In this document: positions 8,246 to 16,339 of the stretch, piece after piece
Layout: the number at the start of each line of letters is the position of its first letter
How positions within the stretch are numbered: the first letter of the stretch is position 1
Source of the DNA: Prorocentrum cordatum
Lineage: Eukaryota; Sar; Dinophyceae; Prorocentrales; Prorocentraceae
Direction of reading: 5' to 3'
Assembly: GCA_963575745.1 (NCBI GenBank)
Contig: CAUYUJ010021169.1
Coordinates: 1-25,021, forward strand
DNA length: 25,021 nucleotides
Notes under the pieces: model-generated
Seen by the model: the letters and a program-made list of their open reading frames with translations, nothing else
Told to the model about the DNA's origin: nothing
The model's database searches: none
Translations under genes and position numbers: made by a program

Positions 8246-8840
8246 TCCCCCTCATCGTCCTGCTCGCAGTGACCATGCTGGTGCTGCCCGTCTGTTTGCC
8301 GCCGTTGACTTTGCTGCTTGCCATCCCTACTTATCTTCCTCGCTCCTGCTCCTCCCCCCCACCCCTCCCTTCCCCATGGGGGGCTCCGACGGCGCCGAGC
8401 GCAGAATGACTTTCTGCCGCAGCCCCAACCCCCAGCTAGAGACGAAGTTGCTTGCACTACTGCGCTTGCATCGCCGCGGATTGCATTCACTGGCGGTCGC
8501 GCGGGCGCGAGGGCGCCCGACGGTCTCCAAACATGGCGAGGTAAACCATCAGAAACAAAAAAACACAAAAAACATCAGGAACACAATCACAACATCAGGA
8601 ACACATCGAAAGCAAACACTTCGGAGGTCGACGCGGCGGCGACGAGGTCGCGGCTGCCTCCGAGCGCGCATTTGTTTTTGCACTGCCACCAACAAAATGG
8701 CAGAGAGCCCCGTCGCACCCGAAACTGCGGGTCGCCACGGCAGACCAGCTGAGCACTGAACATAAACAAGGGCACACGTACATAGGCACGATTTCCGAGG
8801 CCGCATCACTGACACTAAGTTGACAACAACACATACACAA
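8246..8840. other. Unassigned sequence between repeat tracts
   Basis: Mixed GC-rich sequence with an A/C-rich patch at about 8555-8615 in which ACATCAGGAACACA occurs twice. Open frames here show no domain and lie in continuation of repeat frames. No gene is called. Confidence 0.4.
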
Positions 8841-9010
8841 TACTATACCATGTCATATTATATCATATCATAACATAACATATCATAGTATATCATACCG
8901 TACCAGCTCAGATCATTTCATATATTTATGTATGTATGTATGTATATACATATATATATACACATATACATATAAATACATATATATATAAATACGTATG
9001 TGTATATATA
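8841..9010. repeat. AT-rich TCATA and TATG/TATA repeats
   Basis: 8845-8905 consists of degenerate ATATCATA units. 8920-9010 is TATG/TATATA alternation. It is a sharp AT-rich island in an otherwise GC-rich window. Confidence 0.85.
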
Positions 9011-9039
9011 CATCACCATTACCATTCCATCCCTCGCCC

Positions 9040-9165
9040 CTCCTCCACCTCTCTCTCTCTCTCCCTCTCTCCCTGCCCCCCTCTCTCTCTTGCACTCTCC
9101 CTCTTTCTCTCCCTCTCCCTCTCCCTCTCTCGCTCTCTCCCTCTCTCTTTCCCCCCTCTTTTTCT
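9040..9165. repeat. (CT)n/(CCCTCT)n microsatellite
   Basis: CTCTCTC runs mixed with CCCTCTC hexamers. It is non-coding. Confidence 0.9.
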
Positions 9166-9598
9166 GTCAGCGAACCAGGACAGAAACTAGTTGCAACGTG
9201 GTTCGCCAGCCGCGCTAAACAGGTTAAGTCAGATGGCTAACTTAGTGCTAAATGCGCTAAATACAGATAGCTATATCCGTTAAGTGCAGATAGCTAACCA
9301 TGGTTAACTTGGATAGCAAACCTGGTTCCAAACACCCCAAACACATTATAAGCACCCCAACTAGTTCACAAACACCGCGGTGATCCCAGTGGAGCGCTCC
9401 TGGAGCGCTCTGGGGGAGTCTCCCGGAGATCGCTCGGGTGTCGGTCGGGGATCGCCCGGGGTACTTTTCGTCCGGGGACCCCCAGGGGCCGCCCCGCGCG
9501 CGCGAACTAGAGATACTGTTAACCAGTTACCGGAGACCTTAGCACGCCTCTGGCCCGTTGGGCTGGCGAATTTCCCCAGATCTCATGGCGCCCCTTTT
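9166..9598. other. Unassigned; degenerate GATAGCTAA repeats at its start
   Basis: 9210-9325 contains several degenerate GCTAAC/GATAGCTA units, including the palindrome GTTAACCATGGTTAG-like CTAACCATGGTTAAC at about 9293. The rest has no recognisable feature. Confidence 0.4.
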
Positions 9599-9699
9599 TA
9601 TTTCATTACGTCCCTGGCCCCCCCGCTGGGCCGCGCACATGCCGCCGGTCATGATTTGCACCCCTCCTGCTTGGACACCCCCCTCTTGGCCGCTCCCGA
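9599..9699. repeat. 101-bp dispersed repeat, copy A
   Basis: From TATTTCATTACGTCCCTGG to GGCCGCTCCCGA it matches 23172-23272 at about 98 of 101 positions in the same orientation. The flanks differ on the right and are only loosely alike on the left (CGCCCCTTTT versus CGCCTCTTCT). The repeat has no coding meaning that I can see. Confidence 0.9.
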
Positions 9700-10574
9700 A
9701 GGAGGTGCTCTGCCATTTCCCCGTCCTTCCCTGCAGTCATGGGCTCAGTAGGTCGGCGACGAGTGAGGGGGGGGCAATGAGAAGGAGAAGTCCTTTTTCA
9801 GAAAGCGGCGGGAATTCCAACCTTTCCACCAGAGAGGTTGATTGCGTCTCCGGGGAGGGCTTAGGAAACTGTTCAGGAGGCCTGGGGGGTTCAGAGCCTT
9901 CCGAGAAAACCCTCCCCTTCTAAGTTGCCCCCTGGGCCCGCCGCCGAGCAAGGCTCCCGTGCGTTTTTCCCCATGCTATGTTGGTTTGGGGGGCCTTCCT
10001 GAATCCCACCTCACGGATCTCTTCGATTCTAGTGAAGACCTACGCTCTGGCTCGGCTCAAGTCCATTTCATGTTCGACCCAAGTCGACGGACGCTTGACG
10101 CATCACCGACGCACGAGTGGAGCGAGCGAGTGTTTCCACGAAGGTCCCCAGAACGAGCATTGGATCCTGCCTGCCCGTCCTTCAACGCTGCGCGGTCAGC
10201 AGGCCAGGTGCCTCTCTCGTCTGACGAGGCGCAGGCGGGATATGCACCCCCCCCCGCCCCCCCGCAAAGTCATTCACGACAGAGTGCGAGGCAGCATGCG
10301 CACCGGCTGCCTTCGCGGGAGCGCGAGGACGGCGGGAGCCACGACGGGGAGCCCACGGCAGTGGGCCAGAGAAGCGGCCGGCAGCGCGTGCACGTGCAGC
10401 ACCTCCCGCCCGCGCCTCCCCCGCCCCCTTCCTCCATCTCCTCCTGTCCCCGTTGCAGGCGGCAGGCCGACGGGTGTGGAGTCGGGCGACTCATGGCGCA
10501 CAGCCGCCCGGGGCCGGAGCTGGGGTCCTGCGCTGACTCTGAAGAGCTGTGCCCCAGACCCAGGGGCCGGGGCT
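9700..10574. other. Unassigned stretch without recognisable gene
   Basis: Several overlapping open frames on the + strand, none with a family signature and all Pro/Arg/Ser-rich. A C-rich patch lies at 10240-10265. No RNA gene, splice-supported exon or element end was recognised. Confidence 0.4.
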
Positions 10575-10655
10575 GGAGCTTGACTCGGGGCCTGGAGCTG
10601 CGCTTGGAGCTGGAGCTCGGGGTGCGTCTGGAGCTGGAGCTGGTGCCGCAGCGAA
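10575..10655. repeat. GGAGCT-type minisatellite, short block
   Basis: Repeated CTGGAGCT / GGAGCTGG hexamer-like units with substitutions. The same motif returns at 11385-11700. Confidence 0.7.
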
Positions 10656-10658
10656 GCT

Positions 10659-10775
10659 CTAAGTCGGGCCTGTCCCTCTCGAAAACTGTCACAGAATAGT
10701 CTGTTGACACTTGTTCGATTATTGTTCGGCCTTTTTCATATTTCTTTACTATTTGTTATTGTGAAGGCCTGACGG
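10659..10775. mobile_element. Degenerate copy of the AAGTCGGGC MITE family
   Basis: Starts TAAGTCGGGCCTGTCCCTCTC, matching the terminal repeat of the copies at 14573, 22235 and 23716 (here in two parts: TAAGTCGGGCCTGTCC and CTCTC). It carries AATAGTCTGTTGAC, like the internal AATAGTCTGGGGAC of the better copies. The far end (GGCCTGAC near 10770) is only a weak match, so this copy is decayed or truncated. No target duplication was found. Confidence 0.5.
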
Positions 10776-10794
10776 AGGTGCCGCCGACCCTGAA

Positions 10795-11110
10795 AGACAT
10801 CGACGGCGACCAGGAGGGGGAGGAGGAGGAGGAGGAGGAGGAGGAGATAAGGAGGAGAGAGGAGGAGGAGGAAAAGTACTCCCCCCTGGGACCCCCTCCC
10901 CCTGGGGACGAGGACCGGAGGAGGACTGGCGTGGGAGAGGGGAGGGGAGGGGGAGGAGGACCCCCAGAGACGGATGCGTACAGTATCTCACTCCCCTCCC
11001 CCACCTTGGATTCCTTCCCACCTAGGGAGGAGGACCTGAAGAGGACCGGCGCGCCGGAGAAGGACTGGCGTGGGAGAGGAGGACCCCCAGAGGCGATGCG
11101 AATCTGACCC
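10795..11110. repeat. GGA-rich block with a diverged tandem duplication
   Basis: 10810-10870 is (GGA)n. Two diverged copies of a module follow: GACTGGCGTGGGAGAGG, then AGGACCCCCAGAG, then GATGCG. The first is at about 10926-10978 and the second at about 11064-11100. The two are separated by about 130 bp. Frames here are repeat translations. Confidence 0.6.
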
Positions 11111-11384
11111 CCCCCACCTCGGGACCCCCCCCCGCCGGGGAAAGGACGAAGGGAGGGGTTTCCCTTTGACGTGACGACGACGTGGGTCGATATCCCGCAA
11201 TCGCCGGACTCCTTCCCCCGACGACGGGAGAGAGCTCTCTTCCTCCCGACGGGGAAGGATAAAGGCGTCCCGTCGACGGGACCAGACAGACCCTTCACGC
11301 ACGCCGACAGGGTCGGCAGATTTTTCATCCCAAATCCGCCTGCAGGGGGACGCGCCCGATTTAAACGAAGTTGGAGATGGCGCT
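11111..11384. other. Unassigned GC-rich stretch
   Basis: Contains C- and G-homopolymer runs and short stems such as GTCCCGTCGACGGGAC near 11268. No gene is recognised. Confidence 0.35.
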
Positions 11385-11700
11385 GTGGCTGGAACTGGCG
11401 CTGTAGCTCCAGCTGGAACTGGGGTTCCAGCTGGAGCGGGAGCCGGGCAGGAGTTTGGCTGCAGATGGGCCGGAGCTGGAGCTGGAGCTGGAGATCGCCT
11501 GGAGCTGTATCATACTGTATCCAGAGCTGGGCTCGACGTGGGGCTGGGGCTGGAGTGGGCTGGCGTTAGAACTGGGGTCGGTGCCGGGGCTTAGGGTGTG
11601 AAGCTGGGGCTGGAGCATCGCTTGAACTAGAGCCGGGGCTGAAGCGACGTTGCAACGAGGCTGGAGCGGGTGCGGGCCTGAAGCTGGAGCTCGGCTGCAT
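11385..11700. repeat. GGAGCT/GGGGCT minisatellite, long block
   Basis: Over 300 bp of degenerate hexamers (CTGGAGCTGGAGCTGGAG, GGGGCTGGAG). The period and the occasional stops argue against coding. Confidence 0.75.
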
Positions 11701-11725
11701 CTAGAGTTGGGGCATGATATCATGA

Positions 11726-11915
11726 AGAACAATACGCGCTGGAAGGTTGGTTCTGGGCGCTCAAAGTCAGGACGTGGAGCAGGGTTTTGCCAACATGTAG
11801 AGCACCACGCGCTAGAGGGTTGGCTTTGGACGCTCGGCAGCCAGCTCATGAGTAGATTTCGGGTAACACGACAAAACACCAAACGCTCGAGGGTTCGCTC
11901 CAGATCCCGGGAATG
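11726..11915. repeat. Degenerate tandem repeat, about 70-bp period
   Basis: Three diverged copies of a core reading roughly ACGCGCTGGAAGGTTGG followed by GGGCGCTC lie at about 11733-11761, 11805-11835 and 11880-11905. They are non-coding as far as I can see. This lies in the probable intron upstream of the helicase exon. Confidence 0.5.
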
Positions 11916-11958
11916 TGTTTTATTTGCAGGCTGGGGTCTTGTACTCCTTCTGTCCCGA

Positions 11959-12063
11959 CTCTCTCTCTCTCTCTCTCTCTTTCTACCTCTCTTTCTCCTG
12001 ATGGCCTTCCCTTGCCATGCCCGTGCATCCCCTTGTCCAACGGCTAGCCCCCGCACCACCCAG
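11959..12063 (+). promoter_or_regulatory. Polypyrimidine tract before the first helicase exon
   Basis: A (CT)n run at 11959-12000 and a C-rich stretch lead to CCAGCAG at 12060-12066, a plausible 3' splice site. The exon carrying the helicase ATP-binding loop (motif I) would have to lie upstream. I found no such sequence in this window. Confidence 0.4.
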
Positions 12064-12066
12064 CAG

Positions 12067-12390
12067 ACAGGAGGCGTGGCAGGACGCGGGCGGCCTCAAG
12101 CAGCACCACGTACTCGTGTCGACGGCCGAGATGGCCCGCAAGGCGATGGTGGACCACGCGTTCCTGTGCGAGGCGAATTGCAGCCTAATCCTGTTCGACG
12201 AGGCGCACCACGCGGTGCGGGGCCACCCGTTCGTCCAGATTGTGGCCAGCCTCGGCCCCAGTGCGGACGTCCGCATCGTCGGCCTCACCGCGTCCTTCCT
12301 CCACGGCAAGCTGTGCGACCCGCAGCGCAAGCGTGCGCTGCTGGAGCTGAACCTGCGTAGCAGGCTCTGGGTCCCCAAGGAGGAGGATCG
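12067..12390 (+). CDS. Dicer-type helicase, DEAH exon (partial gene)
   Basis: This exon encodes the second half of the ATP-binding lobe of a Dicer/RIG-I-like helicase. Visible motifs in order: HHVLVSTAEM (motif Ib region), LILFDEAHHAV (motif II, Walker B) and VRIVGLTASFLHGKLCDP (motif III with TAS). The LTAS-x-x-x-GK-x-C-D-P arrangement is typical of Dicer proteins. It continues as ALLELNLRSRLWVPKEED and stops at a GT donor at 12391. Motif I and the N-terminus are missing. The acceptor is placed after CAGCAG at 12061-12066, with 12064 as an equally possible start. In Dicer this lobe helps load or translocate along double-stranded RNA in small-RNA production. Whether this gene carries RNase III domains cannot be seen here. 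Confidence 0.82.
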
Positions 12391-12569
12391 GTTACGCGTA
12401 AGAGTGACCTTTCGCCAGAGTGACCTGTGGTGCGGGCCCACCGGTTTCCCTGGATCGCCGAGCGCGGTGCGATAGCAGCGTCTTGCGCACCTGTGTTTGG
12501 TCCCCCACGCCGCCCCGAAGAAGCCGCGCACCAAAGGTCACCCTTACCCAGGGTCACCTCTGCGTGTAG
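12391..12569 (+). other. Foldback intron 1 of the helicase gene (introner-like)
   Basis: A GT-AG intron of 179 bp. Removing it joins GAT-CG to C-CGA and continues the frame (EED-RREEMQGYSL). The intron starts GTTACGCGTAAGAGTGACC and ends GGTCACCTCTGCGTGTAG. These are inverted copies of each other, and the match continues inward (GTGACCTGTGGTGCGGG against CCGCGCACCAAAGGTCAC). Exon sequence AGGAGGAT before it and AGAGGAGAT after it hint at a duplicated target. The structure fits an introner, an intron created by insertion of a DNA-transposon-like element. Confidence 0.8.
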
Positions 12570-12798
12570 CCGAGAGGAGATGCAGGGGTACAGCCTGGAC
12601 CAGCACTTCGAGCGGGTGCCCTACGAGGAGTCGGACATCGATGCCGCCTGGGCCGTGGAGCGGACCGAGCAGATCCTGGCGGCGGCGCTGGAGGGCGCCC
12701 CCGACGAGGCGCGGAGCGCGCTGGAGGGCAACGCCAAGAAAGCCGGCGACGTGCTCGTGCTCCTGGGGCAGCTGGGGTGGTCCTACTTCGTCGCACAG
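12570..12798 (+). CDS. Dicer-type helicase, linker exon
   Basis: In frame with the flanking helicase exons when the GT-AG introns at 12391-12569 and 12799-13161 are removed. It encodes REEMQGYSLDQHFERVPYEE, followed by DIDAAWAVERTEQILAAALE and ending VLLGQLGWSYFVAQ. It is helix-rich, acidic and lacks catalytic motifs. Its position matches the insertion domain between the two helicase lobes in Dicer and RIG-I-like proteins, which contacts double-stranded RNA. That role is inferred from position. Confidence 0.75.
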
Positions 12799-13161
12799 GT
12801 CCCAGAGAAAACACGCGGGGCGTTCCAGAAAGGCTTGGCCTTCGGCTCATCTCGCTTTGGGCGGAATGCGGCGGGATTAAAACGGCGGCGGCTGCGCTGG
12901 CGGAAGCTCGGCGGATGGCGGTGGAAGCAACAAGAATCCTTCCAAGAGATGTTTACTCTTGGGGGATCCGGGATTTCTGCATCGGGCCGCACAGCTACGG
13001 GTCCCAATCCCTCTCGGGTTTGACGACCTCCCTGAGACGGGGATACCATGCACACATTTCGTTTGGAGGGCACGGAAGCTTCGTGCAGCATGTCCGTCCC
13101 CTGGGAGATTCTCAGCGCACGGGGGGATAACTTCTGTGTCCGAGTGTATTTCTGGGAAGAG
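12799..13161 (+). other. Foldback intron 2 of the helicase gene
   Basis: A GT-AG intron of 363 bp in phase 0 (AQ joined to ALCPMARAKM). It opens GTCCCAGAGAAAACACGCGG. Its end, read on the other strand, gives TTCCCAGAAATACACTCGG, a diverged terminal inverted repeat of about 19 bp. The interior shows no gene. Frames through it are shadows. Confidence 0.7.
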
Positions 13162-13791
13162 GCGCTGTGCCCAATGGCGCGTGCAAAGATGGAGGCGAAG
13201 GCCAGGAACATTGACAACACCAAGACCAAAGAGCAGCTCCAGGAAGCCATGCAGCACCTGAGTGATCTGCAGCAGCGCCTGCTCTCAGCATGCTCGGGCG
13301 GCGCGAGCGCCGCGGAGGAAGGGGTGGAAGGGGAGTGTGACGAGGAGGCCAACGCACCGGCGCCGCGCTACTCCGGCAAAGTGGAGGCGTTGCTCAGCCT
13401 TCTGAAGTACCTGAGCGAGGAGGCCGATGACTCGGAGCAGCCGCTTCGTTGCATGATCTTCTGTGAGCGCGTGGCGACTACCTACCCGCTGTCTTACCTG
13501 ATCAACGACTTCTTAGGGAAGCAAGTGAGCTTGCCCGTAAGTGGTGTCAGTGCCATGACGGAAAGCGTCCGGAATGCCAATCTGGAGGCCTTCAATGTCG
13601 GGCGAGTTGGGATGTTGGTTGCCACAAGTAGCCTCGAGGAAGGTATCGACATTCAGAAGTGCAACGTGGTTATTCGCTTTGACATCTTCCACAACGTGAA
13701 GTCGCACGTGCAAGGTGCAGGCCGGGCCAGAGACAAGAACGCGCGCATATACTATTCGAGACGCCTCCGGCGGCGGGCCTCGCTTTCTCGA
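13162..13791 (+). CDS. Dicer-type helicase, helicase-C exon
   Basis: Encodes the second RecA-like lobe. After a helical lead-in with NTKTKEQLQEAMQHLSDL and a low-complexity acidic stretch, the motifs follow in order: VEALLSLLKYL, RCMIFCERVAT (motif IV region), LPVSGVSAMTESVRN, GMLVATSSLEEGIDIQKCNV (motif V) and HVQGAGRARDKNARIYY (motif VI, with the two arginines that act on ATP). The match to Dicer-family helicases is strong. The exon end is uncertain: a GT donor at 13792 gives phase 0 and fits an acceptor before 15832. A non-GT donor closer to IYY (13755) is also possible, since the next exon supplies FDNDP, the expected continuation. The Arg-rich residues between may not be coding. Confidence 0.82.
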
Positions 13792-14219
13792 GTGCATTCC
13801 TTCCTCTTATTCCTCCCTCCTCATCCTCCTTGCCGTTTCCTCTACCCTGATCCTCCTTCTCTTTGTTCTTTTGTTTTGTCTCCTTCTCTTCCTCCCTTCT
13901 CCTTCTTCCAGCGCAGGGAATAGCTTGAGCAGATTGTCCAAGACGGCGCCGGCACTTCTTTGAAAGCGGCCCCAGCAAGTCGCAGAGACCCCCCAAGGCG
14001 TTCTTGGTCGCGCTAGCGTGGCCACATGTTGAGCGGCTCGGTCGCGTTCATTTCTAGACTCGGTCACGCTACTGACTCTGTGTTCCCCCAGCCGTCGTGG
14101 AAGCAACTGGCCCCGATACCGAAATAGGGCGGTGGACTTCCGGGGCGGATTAGCAGTAGGAGGGGGAGGCGGTGAACACGATAAGGAGGAGCACAAGGAG
14201 GAACAGGAGGATGAGAATG

Positions 14220-14402
14220 TCGGGCCGAACGAAAGGGGGGGATAGGGAAAGGAGGGGTTGCGAAATCTGCTGCATGCAGCTGGTTCCAGCCCATTCCTCG
14301 ATACATGGGCGCCTGCCGGCGCCGGGAGGCGCTGGGAAAATTAGCTACGTGAGCTGATTCTCTACCCTGCCCTTTGCTATCCCCCCCTTTCGTTCCCCCC
14401 GA
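14220..14402. mobile_element. Foldback element with 31-bp terminal repeats
   Basis: The left end, TCGGGCCGAACGAAAGGGGG at 14220, is repeated in inverted form at 14372-14402. The shared 19-base block is GAACGAAAGGGGGGGATAG. The pairing continues inward at lower identity (around AATCTGCTGCATGCAGC against GCTACGTGAGCTGATTC). The element is about 183 bp with no ORF. A related left end (TCGGGCCGAAGGAAAGGGG) occurs at 24133. No clear target duplication. Confidence 0.75.
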
Positions 14403-14529
14403 GAGTGCTGGTGAGGTCGAGCTGGACTCGGGAAGGTCAGGGAAGGCGCAGAGGCACCACACACTTCCGCCCCAGGGTGCGGAGTAGGCGAGGCTTGGAA
14501 CAAGTTGTGATCGCGCTGGTGCGCTGCCC

Positions 14530-14815
14530 TTCGATGACGATGATGGCGATGACGATGACGATGGCGATGACGTTAAGTCGGGCCTGCCCCTCTACAGGAG
14601 GAATATTCAAAGTATACAAATAGTCTGGGGACTATTTTACTAGTATGTTTGATTATGTGTTGAGTATGTTTGATAATTTTTCGTCCGGATCCGCCAGTAG
14701 GAGGACATGCCCGACCTAACGATGACGATGGCGATGGCGATGATCGTCATCGCCATCGTCACCGTCACCGTCATCGTCATCGTCATCATTATCGTCACCG
14801 TCATCGTCATCGTGA
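14530..14815. repeat. (GATGAC/GTCATC)n microsatellite split by a MITE
   Basis: GATGACGATGGCGATGACG-type triplets run from 14533 to 14572, are interrupted by the MITE, and resume at 14720. At about 14745 the strand sense flips to GTCATCGCCATCGTC, so the right part can fold on itself. Confidence 0.85.
14573..14719. mobile_element. MITE of the AAGTCGGGC family with 8-bp target duplication
   Basis: 147 bp, beginning TTAAGTCGGGCCTGCCCCTC and ending (other strand) TTAGGTCGGGCATGTCCTCC. The flanking 8-mers are identical: CGATGACG at 14565-14572 and 14720-14727. The element sits inside a GATGAC microsatellite, so the duplication alone could be chance, but the same 8-bp size is found around the copy at 22235. 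The interior has the palindrome AAATAGTCTGGGGACTATTT. It is non-autonomous, with no ORF. Confidence 0.85.
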
Positions 14816-15276
14816 TCTCCGAAGAAGTTTGTATCGCGAAGCTGTGAGTCGCCATCTGCGCTCAGGCGTCCCCGGGAAGCTCGCGTCGCCTCGCCTCGCC
14901 TCGCCTCGCCCCCGGAGATGTCTGCGGGCCGCACTGGGCGGTGAACCTGTGGCAATTCGGGGTGGCCGCACGGCGATGGGCCGCGGGTCGTGCTCCGAGG
15001 ACGTCTCGGGCGGCGGGGGCCTCCAGGAGGAGAGGGGCCGAGGGTCAGGGGGCGCCTTCCTCTGCAGGACCACCACGGCAGGGGCGTCGAGGTGGTCAAA
15101 CGCCTCGCGGGTGAAGCCGACGAAGATGTGCAAAGTCCAACCATTCGCTCATGTCGAAAGTGTCGGCTTGACGCCAGGTGTGGTGCATCAATCGCAGCTT
15201 CACCGAACAGCTTTGATGCGCCCCTTGGCGTCCGTGCGGGGTGTTCTGCAGACCTTTCCCCCCATGCGGGCAATGT
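14816..15276. other. Unassigned part of the long intron
   Basis: A CTCGC pentamer repeats about five times at 14883-14909. Otherwise mixed GC-rich sequence without recognised exon or element. Confidence 0.35.
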
Positions 15277-15455
15277 CTACATCCACATCCAGTGCGTCTT
15301 GGAGTTTCGGGCCCTCTTCCCCAGAGAGATGAGGCGCACCGGGTATGGATTCACATCTGGCCCCAAAGGCTCGATTTTTGTCCATATCCAGAGCGCCTCG
15401 GCCTTGCGGCGCCCCTTCCAAGAAGGTCCAAGACGCACTGCATGTGGATAGAAGT
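15277..15455. repeat. Foldback element, diverged arms
   Basis: ACATCCACATCCAGTGCGTC with TTGGA (15282-15306) is matched in inverted form by TCCAAGACGCACTGCATGTG followed by GAT (15427-15449). The arms are roughly 80-85 percent alike over about 30 bp. The element ends are poorly defined. Confidence 0.5.
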
Positions 15456-15470
15456 TGCCCGCACCCCAGC

Positions 15471-15683
15471 TCTGGACGCCCGAAATGGGTACGGAAACAA
15501 TGGGTACGATGCCCAACAGCAGTTCCTGTTCATCTTGAACAGGACTCGCTGTCCGCGCCGCCGCGGCCTGTGTCCATTTGAGACAGAGGGCCGCCTGCCC
15601 AACAGCGGCCGCTGTTGGTTCGGGACAACATTTGTCGTTGGGCATTGTACCCATTCTTTCCGTACCCATTTCGGGCGTCCAAA
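15471..15683. mobile_element. Foldback element with 45-bp arms and 5-bp target duplication
   Basis: The left arm 15473-15517 (TGGACGCCCGAAATGGGTAC...) and the right arm 15637-15681 (...GTACCCATTTCGGGCGTCCA) are inverted copies with about 43 of 45 matches. CCAGC flanks both sides (15466-15470 and 15684-15688), which fits a 5-bp target duplication. The interior contains smaller stems (CCTGTTCATCTTGAACAGG; AACAGCGGCCGCTGTT). No ORF. Confidence 0.8.
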
Positions 15684-15708
15684 CCAGCCCTGCTCGAGGC
15701 CTCCAGGG

Positions 15709-15811
15709 TCCCCCCAAAACGGTGCGGCGACGGACCGTGCGGTGAGGTCTCTCTGCATTCCGGGGCCGCCGCACGGCCCGTCGCCGCACCGGCTCGGGGC
15801 GGCCCCCCCAG
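15709..15811 (+). other. Intron-like foldback (GT...AG, 103 bp)
   Basis: The arms 15721-15743 and 15770-15792 pair at 22 of 23 positions (CGGTGCGGCGACGG... against ...CCGTCGCCGCACCG). The segment starts GTCCCCCC and ends CCCCCCCAG, so it has the form of the other foldback introns. No flanking exon could be confirmed on its left side, so splicing is only suggested. Confidence 0.4.
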
Positions 15812-15831
15812 AGACGCGCGCCGCCTCGCAG

Positions 15832-15890
15832 ACGCCGCCGCTCCGCAGGGGGCCAGCGGATTTCGACAACGACCCCGATGATGCCATCAG
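15832..15890 (+). CDS. Dicer-type helicase, short exon (FDNDPDDAIR)
   Basis: Encodes ...GPADFDNDPDDAI and ends with AG before the donor GT at 15891. Spliced to the exon at 16075 it reads FDNDPDDAIRDAELMQEVARD. This is the kind of sequence expected directly after the motif VI segment GRARDKNARIYY of the helicase. The 5' boundary is uncertain: acceptors at 15830-15831, 15847-15848 and 15855-15856 are all possible, and the first gives phase 0 with a donor at 13792. Confidence 0.6.
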
Positions 15891-16074
15891 GTCTGCCACA
15901 ACAGTATTATATATACACACAGACACCCTCGAGTGGAGTGTTCCTGGGCCTCAGGGGAGGGTGGCTGTGCACGAATCACCACCGAGAGCCGACGACTTTC
16001 TACACCGCCGCCCTCCCTGAAGGCACACGCAGAGTTCGTCGGAGGGTGCCTGTGCGTATGTTTGCTGTCGTCAG
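15891..16074 (+). other. Foldback intron of the helicase gene
   Basis: A GT-AG intron of 184 bp in phase 2, so that AG plus G restores an Arg codon. The start (GTCTGCCACAACAG, then ATACACACAGACACCCTC) and the reverse complement of the end (CTGACGACAGCAAAC, then ATACGCACAGGCACCCTC) are alike, giving diverged terminal inverted repeats of about 40 bp. Confidence 0.65.
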
Positions 16075-16180
16075 GGACGCGGAGCTGATGCAGGAGGTCG
16101 CGAGGGACCCCGCCTGCCCCTCCCTGGACCCGCCCGTGGCCGCTCACCACGCGGGAGCGCAGGACCAGTCGACGGGCTAA
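16075..16180 (+). CDS. Dicer-type helicase, following exon (end uncertain)
   Basis: In frame after the preceding intron it reads RDAELMQEVARDPACPSLDP and runs open to a TAA at 16178-16180. The first part is protein-like. From about PPVAAHHAGAQDQSTG on it may be intron read-through. GT donors at 16136 (phase 0) and 16168 (phase 2) are possible exits, the second being compatible with an AG acceptor before 22695. If no donor is used the protein ends here and lacks nuclease domains. Confidence 0.5.
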
Positions 16181-16339
16181 CGGCGATGTGGGCAACGGCG
16201 ATGCAGGTTTCGGTAGCTCCTACAGCCCCCCGCCCGAACCCGAAAGTCGGGCGAATTTCGGGTCCTTCGGGTTAGGCTGGGGTGGTTTGGTAGGTAGTCA
16301 CCACTGGGTACACGTGTCGCTCCTCCCTCGGCTATTCGC
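16181..16339. other. Unassigned
   Basis: Contains two GGCGATG/GGCAACGGCGATG units near 16181-16205 and a CGGG-rich patch. No gene. Confidence 0.35.

Larger units (their letters stand above)
13792..15831 (+). other. Long intron of the helicase gene, rich in foldback elements
   Basis: About 2 kb between the helicase-C exon and the next exon. It opens with a CT-rich tract (13795-13910). It contains the foldbacks and MITEs listed separately, a (GATGAC)n tract and a CTCGC repeat at 14883-14909. No coding exon was recognised inside. The sequence before the donor (AGACGCCTCCGGCGG at 13759) and before the downstream exon (AGACGCCGCCGCTCCGC at 15830) is similar, as if the edge were duplicated. Confidence 0.5.

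Noticed and set aside
7816-8759. Long open frames across the CCT tract on both strands
   Set aside because: The translations are runs of Ser, Pro, Leu, Glu, Gly or Arg produced by the triplet repeat in every frame. No stops occur because the repeat has none.
9245-9310. tRNA- or promoter-like sequence in the GATAGCTAA region
   Set aside because: No cloverleaf, anticodon arm or box elements could be formed; the units are a degenerate repeat.
10842-11107. Glu/Arg-rich protein frames in the GGA block
   Set aside because: The frames follow the GGA repeat and its duplicated module. No domain, and no conserved start or stop between the two module copies.
13900-13975. A small helicase exon after the CT tract (acceptor CTTCTTCCAG at 13902-13911)
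   Set aside because: The acceptor looks good, but the reading frames end within a few codons and give no helicase-like residues. FDNDPDDAI at 15862 is the better continuation.
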